Source of the DNA: Halictus rubicundus
Lineage: Eukaryota; Arthropoda; Insecta; Hymenoptera; Halictidae
Direction of reading: 5' to 3'
Assembly (NCBI RefSeq): GCF_050948215.1
Contig: NC_135153.1
Span: 9,576,058-9,640,057 of the forward strand
Length of the DNA stretch: 64,000 nt
The notes under the pieces are model-generated. The model did not search any database and was not told the origin of the DNA. It worked only from the letters and a program-made list of their open reading frames with translations. Made by a program: the position numbers and the translations under genes. Shown one piece after another: positions 59,843 to 64,000 of the stretch (position 1 is its first letter; every line of letters starts with the position of its first letter).

Positions 59843-61203
59843 CGTTCCGAGCCCTGTCCAAATTATACAGGACGTTTCAGCTAACTTGGCCACAGTAGGT
59901 TAAAATTGCATAAAGTCTACGGACTTACATTTCTCGAGAAATTGTCAATATTTGAACTATTCAACCCAGCCATCATTAATCTTTTCTAGGATATTTCGGA
60001 TAATCCAAGGGCTCGTTCCGAGCCCTATCCAAATTATACAGGACGTTTCAGCTAACTTGACCACAGTAGGTTAAAGTTGCATAAAGTCTACGGACTTACA
60101 TTCCTCGAGAAATTGTCAATATTTGAACTATTCAACCCAGCCATCATTAATCTTTTCTAGGTTATTTCGGATAATCCAAGGGCTCGTTCCGAGCCCTGTC
60201 CAAATTATACAGGACGTTTCAGCTAACTTGACCACAGTAGGTTAAAGTTGCATAAAGTCTACGGACTTACATTTCTCGGGAAATTGTCAATATTTGAACT
60301 ATTCAACCCAGCCATCATTAATCTTTTCTAGGGTATTTCGGATAATCCAAGGGCTCGTTCCGAGCCCTATCCAAATTATACAGGACGTTTCAGCTAACTT
60401 GGCCACAGTAGGTTAAAGTTGCATAAAGTCTACGGACTTACATTTCTCGGGAAATTGTCAATATTTGAACTATTCAACCCAGCCATCATTAATCTTTTCT
60501 AGGGTATTTCGGATAATCCAAGGGCTCGTTCCGAGCCCTGTCCAAATTATACAGGACGTTTCAGCTAACTTGGCCACAGTAGGTTAAAATTGCATAAAGT
60601 CTACGGACTTACATTTCTCGAGAAATTGTCAATATTTGAACTATTCAACCCAGCCATCATTAATCTTTTCTAGGATATTTCGGATAATCCAAGGGCTCGT
60701 TCCGAGCCCTGTCCAAATTATACAGGACGTTTCAGCTAACTTGACCACAGTAGGTTAAAGTTGCATAAAGTCTACGGACTTACATTTCTCGAGAAATTGT
60801 CAATATTTGAACTATTCAACCCAGCCATCATTAATCTTTTCTAGGGTATTTCGGATAATCCAAGGGCTCGTTCCGAGCCCTATCCAAATTATACAGGATG
60901 TTTCAGCTAACTTGACCACAGTAGGTTAAAGTTGCATAAAGTCTACGGACTTACATTTCTCGAGAAATTGTCAATATTTGAACTATTTAACCCAGCCATC
61001 ATTAATCTTTTCTAGGATATTTCGGATAATCCAAGGGCTCGTTCCGAGCCCTCTCCAAATTATACAGGACGTTTCAGCTAACTTGGCCACAGTAGGTTAA
61101 AATTGCATAAAGTCTACGGACTTACATTTCTCGAGAAATTGTCAATATTTGAACTATTAAACGCAGCCATCATTAATCTTTTCTAGGGTATTTCGGATAA
61201 GCC
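59843..61203 (+). repeat. 171 bp satellite, eight units
   Basis: The landmark CGTTCCGAGCCC occurs at 59843, 60014, 60185, 60356, 60527, 60698, 60869 and 61040, every step exactly 171 bp. The last unit is slightly incomplete. Each junction between units reads GGGCTCGTTCCGAGCCC, a 7 bp stem with a TTC loop. Most units also carry TTTCTCGAGAAA, a 12 bp palindrome (CTCGGG in two units). Units differ at few sites. Unit 1 and unit 5 share the same variant set at several of them (GTCC, GGCC, AAATT, AGGATAT). No coding frame. A 171 bp period is close to one nucleosome repeat. Confidence 0.95.
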
Positions 61204-61209
61204 TAGGGA

Positions 61210-61365
61210 TAACGGCTGAACTTCACCTCGGCAACCCAGAAATTTTTAGCTTTTTTAATACAATCCTGTAGATTCTGACGAGGAAATGGCAAAAATCCAA
61301 GTTTTAATGTGAGGAACTCGCTGGTGCAAAAGTTATGCGTGTGTAAAGTTGATTTTAAGCGTTCA
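61210..61365 (+). repeat. Dispersed repeat A, copy abutting the satellite
   Basis: GCTGAACTTCACCTCGGCAA, CCCAGAAATTTTTAGC, CAATCCTGTAGATTCTGACG, GAGGAAATGGCAAAAATCC and AAAAGTTATGCGTGTGTAAA match the reverse complement of the 22.8, 26.8 and 30.5 kb copies through the whole core. It begins only a few bases after the last satellite unit. Read in the frame of the 59.1 kb copy it meets stops, so the family is not coding. Confidence 0.82.
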
Positions 61366-63225
61366 GAGTTTGACACCCCCTCGGTTTCGCGATGCTAAAG
61401 GAGGTCCCTTTAGTAAAGTATCCACGAAAGCCGTTTGAATTCTATATTTTAAATTAAAAAATTGTTAAATGTTCGTAAAGTGAAGTGTATTCATGGTAAA
61501 TCGAGCTAGGTGAAATACCTTGTATTCCGGACACCGCATAGAACGGATTTCCAGCGTTGTTGCGTTATCAGGAGAGATGCACTGCGACAAAATTCAACTG
61601 TAATGCGATTTTATGGGCGCTGATCGCGCCGATAGCAAGAACCTTAACCGGGCTATCTATAACGTTAACTTTTGTCATCCTCTCCGGAGGCGGTTCTGGA
61701 ACAATGTGAGGCGCACCGAATACTATAGGCAACCGGCTCCGACGAGACTGATCCTCGAATATCCGAATACAATAACCTTCTCAACTTTTATTCGAAGAAA
61801 TTCGTCGAATATGCTTCGGCCCGACCGCGACCGCTCACAAATCGTAAACTTGGATCACGACGGAAGTTGGTCAGACGCAGAACCTGTGTCGGGTCCTCGA
61901 ACTATAGTTCGTTCACAGGGCTGGATAAAATACTATAGGCTACCGTATTTTAGACATATTATATGTCCAGATCTGTTACGACAAAATATCCTAGCTTGCA
62001 AGACGAATTTTTCCACATTTTGTGGAATTTTATTTTGGTTCGAAGGCAAGTAAGAACATGCATAATATTTTCTGTTCAAGTGTAGTATAGTGGAAGGGAC
62101 TAAAATAGCATTTTATTTGGGGATTGCTGGAAATCAAAATATTTTATTTAGAAGAAACGTTTTTTGAAATAAAATAGTGGTTTTCCATAGTCGTAGAATC
62201 GTAGAATTTCGAACAGAATTTGTTTAAAGACAACTTCAATTCGACGGTTGAAAGTGAGTAAAACGGAGGACGGTGGAGCGTGGTACGTCCCCTTTGAGAG
62301 GTCCATCATAAATTTAGGTAAATTAGCGAAAGCTGAAATCAAGCATTGTTAAGCGCCGCGTGGATAAAACAGCGTATATTTAAGAAACCCTCGGGCGCGA
62401 TTTATGTCAGGAACACTTAGAGTCGAACAATGGAGCGGACAGCCTTGTGTGCAGGTCGATTATGCCTCCAAGTTTCCGGTTCCAGCGGACGACAGCGCAA
62501 TGGTCTGTTACGCGCAGCCTTGTGGTCGTCGCCCACTGCGGACAAAATTCAGCATTCGAGATCTCCTCCGCCGAAACCCGAACGCGAAGTCGCGAAATTC
62601 GAGCTCCAAGTGTACGGAAATTACCACCGCGAAATATTAGGCAGGAATATTCAACGCAATATTCGCAAAACCCGCTAACGAGGCGATCCAGAAAATGGCA
62701 GGAACTGGATAATCCTGTCCCGCCACGTTTACACTCCCATGATACACTCCGCTCCATCGGTTCCAGCATAATTACTTAGGATGAAACTAAGCTCGGGAGT
62801 TCTTCGAAAATTAGATCTTTCAACGTTTTGGTTTAACGTGACGCTTTAAACTTGAAATCGTATCTTTGTCATTCTAATGACTTTAATCGTCCAATTCTGC
62901 GAAAGTATGTTTAAGGTACTTTCAAAAAATCCAATAAAAGTTTCGCATTTTCCCGTGGAAAATCAATTTTAAATAATAAATACGTATGATACGTTCATCT
63001 TTCGGGCTTCCAACTTATATGTCGTAAGGTTGGAGCTCGCCAAGAAATCATTGTCGACGAGCGTAGTCCGAGTGTCGATCGCGAAACGACAGTAATAAAT
63101 ATTGTTTCGTTTGAAGAGCACGGAAGAATATTTCTCCTGGCACGTCGTGGTCTCTTCGCTCGATCATTATTCAACTTTTGAAGTGCGAGTTGCACACGAC
63201 TGCTCCGTCCGATATGATATGTATG
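61366..63225. other. No gene claimed; one 146-codon frame of unknown meaning
   Basis: A plus-strand frame at 61613-62053 (146 codons) lies mostly outside repeats and reads like ordinary, mixed-composition protein, but I recognise no domain. AATACTATAGGCNACCG recurs within it (61717 and 61929), which may hint at a repeat. CpG-rich DNA at 62.4-62.78 kb gives frames of 78-120 codons on both strands, also unassigned. An exon or regulatory block is possible but unsupported. Confidence 0.2.
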
Positions 63226-63440
63226 TACAGGGTGTTTCAAAATTATATGTCGCGACAAAATGACCTTGACGATTTTATCAAGGTCAAATATTTCTTTATC
63301 TTGCAACCTACAGAACTCATGGCGCGGAACAAAAGTTTCAAAGACACTATAGGCCTAAAGTCATCCGTTCTCTTAGAAAACAACTTTGAAGTGTGGCAAA
63401 CTATTCTATTCCATACGTCCACAGGGCATCCTAAAATATT
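63226..63440 (+). repeat. Dispersed repeat B, copy 2
   Basis: It starts TACAGGGTGTTTCAAAATTA and holds two AAGGTCA-type words in inverted order (TGACCTTGA and TCAAGGTCA, 11 bp apart) and ACTCATGGCGCGGAACAAAA. It ends with ACAGGGCATCCTAAAAT, which resembles its own start in direct orientation. The 88-codon frame through it shares only short words with the 54.2 kb copy (ARNKS, GLK, YRVFQN), produced by DNA similarity. Confidence 0.68.
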
Positions 63441-64000
63441 GTAGGGGATGATCCAAGGTGGTCCCCCAGTGGTGGGGATAAAATTTTAACAGTTACAGTG
63501 TAGACCTTCGCGACAGTTACAAAGTTAATACTGTATACGAACTCTTAACCGAGCTTCTGTTATACGAGCCACAGCCCAGGTGTCATTTTTCAATGATTAG
63601 GTTGGACACCTAACGGCAACCGCATGAATTAAAGCAAAATGCCATCTATTCCCACTGGTACGAATAATATTTCCATTTATTGGAACTTGGAGTACTACAG
63701 CGTCCAGTTGATGCGTCCCTTAAAGTGAAGGTTTCTGTTGGAACGTCCGATATAAAATTCCGATTCCGTGATGCATTGTTCGTTGAATGTACAGGCTCGT
63801 CAATTTTTTGATGGTCGATGAAACTCGATGGCCGTTCCTTCTGAGCGTGGTTCGACGAACATGTAGGGTCATCAAACTGCTTGGTTCCTAAACATGTACT
63901 CGCTGGGCCGAGCGAACCTCGCTTTCCTTTGACGCGTAATGCATTTCAGCGGCAAATGACCCATATTCGCCGAACAGCGCATCGTGGGAAGAGAGCTTAA
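63441..64000. other. No gene seen
   Basis: CCCCAGTGGTGGGGAT at about 63464 is a short hairpin. The last 200 bases are mildly CpG-rich. Nothing else is supported. Confidence 0.4.

Overview
The window reads as animal nuclear DNA, most likely from an insect and plausibly a hymenopteran (ant, bee or wasp). The evidence is mixed AT-rich and CpG-rich blocks with no general CpG depletion, no bacterial operon structure, Tc1/mariner-, piggyBac- and hAT-type DNA transposon remains, microsatellites and satellite arrays. The order-level guess is inference; no single sequence proves it. I found no complete protein-coding gene. The stop-free frames are short and show no recognisable domains, apart from a broken Tc1-type transposase at about 31.7-32.4 kb. 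A possible short first coding exon at 23.8 kb is weak. The window is probably intergenic or a large intron.

Layout. 0-8 kb: a CpG-rich block at the left edge, a CCAAT-bearing inverted repeat (1.6 kb), a polypyrimidine tract (5.0 kb) and a 31-32 bp minisatellite (5.7-6.0 kb). 8-19 kb: five copies of one TA-flanked MITE family. One of them (9.25-10.37 kb) has its interior amplified into about eight units of 138-140 bp. There is also a CRE/CCAAT-bearing element at 14.55 kb and a foldback at 16.9 kb. 19-31 kb: mostly unique DNA, with a 218 bp tandem duplication of a dispersed repeat (22.8-23.2 kb), a CpG-rich promoter-like block (23.2-23.9 kb) and mixed-orientation repeats at 28.7-29.1 kb. 31.5-32.7 kb: a Tc1-like element with a piggyBac-type MITE nested in the C-terminal codons of its dead transposase.

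35-43 kb: hAT-like short elements, a 90 bp mini-copy of the MITE family, and a TIR-bounded element at 42.7-43.3 kb enclosing a 17 bp minisatellite and a palindrome centred near TGACGTCA. 47.8 kb: a 203 bp hAT MITE with a perfect 8 bp target duplication. 49-56 kb: three more copies of the MITE family, and a perfect 35 bp hairpin at 51.1 kb. 59.8-61.2 kb: a satellite of eight units spaced exactly 171 bp, abutting a dispersed repeat. The remaining stretches hold no gene I can support.

The window is best read as a record of non-autonomous transposon activity and of satellite birth from transposon ends, not as a gene cluster. I did not find a clearly new biochemical system. The strongest leads are the MITE-derived tandem array, the nested Tc1/piggyBac insertion, the perfect 35 bp hairpin and the 171 bp satellite.
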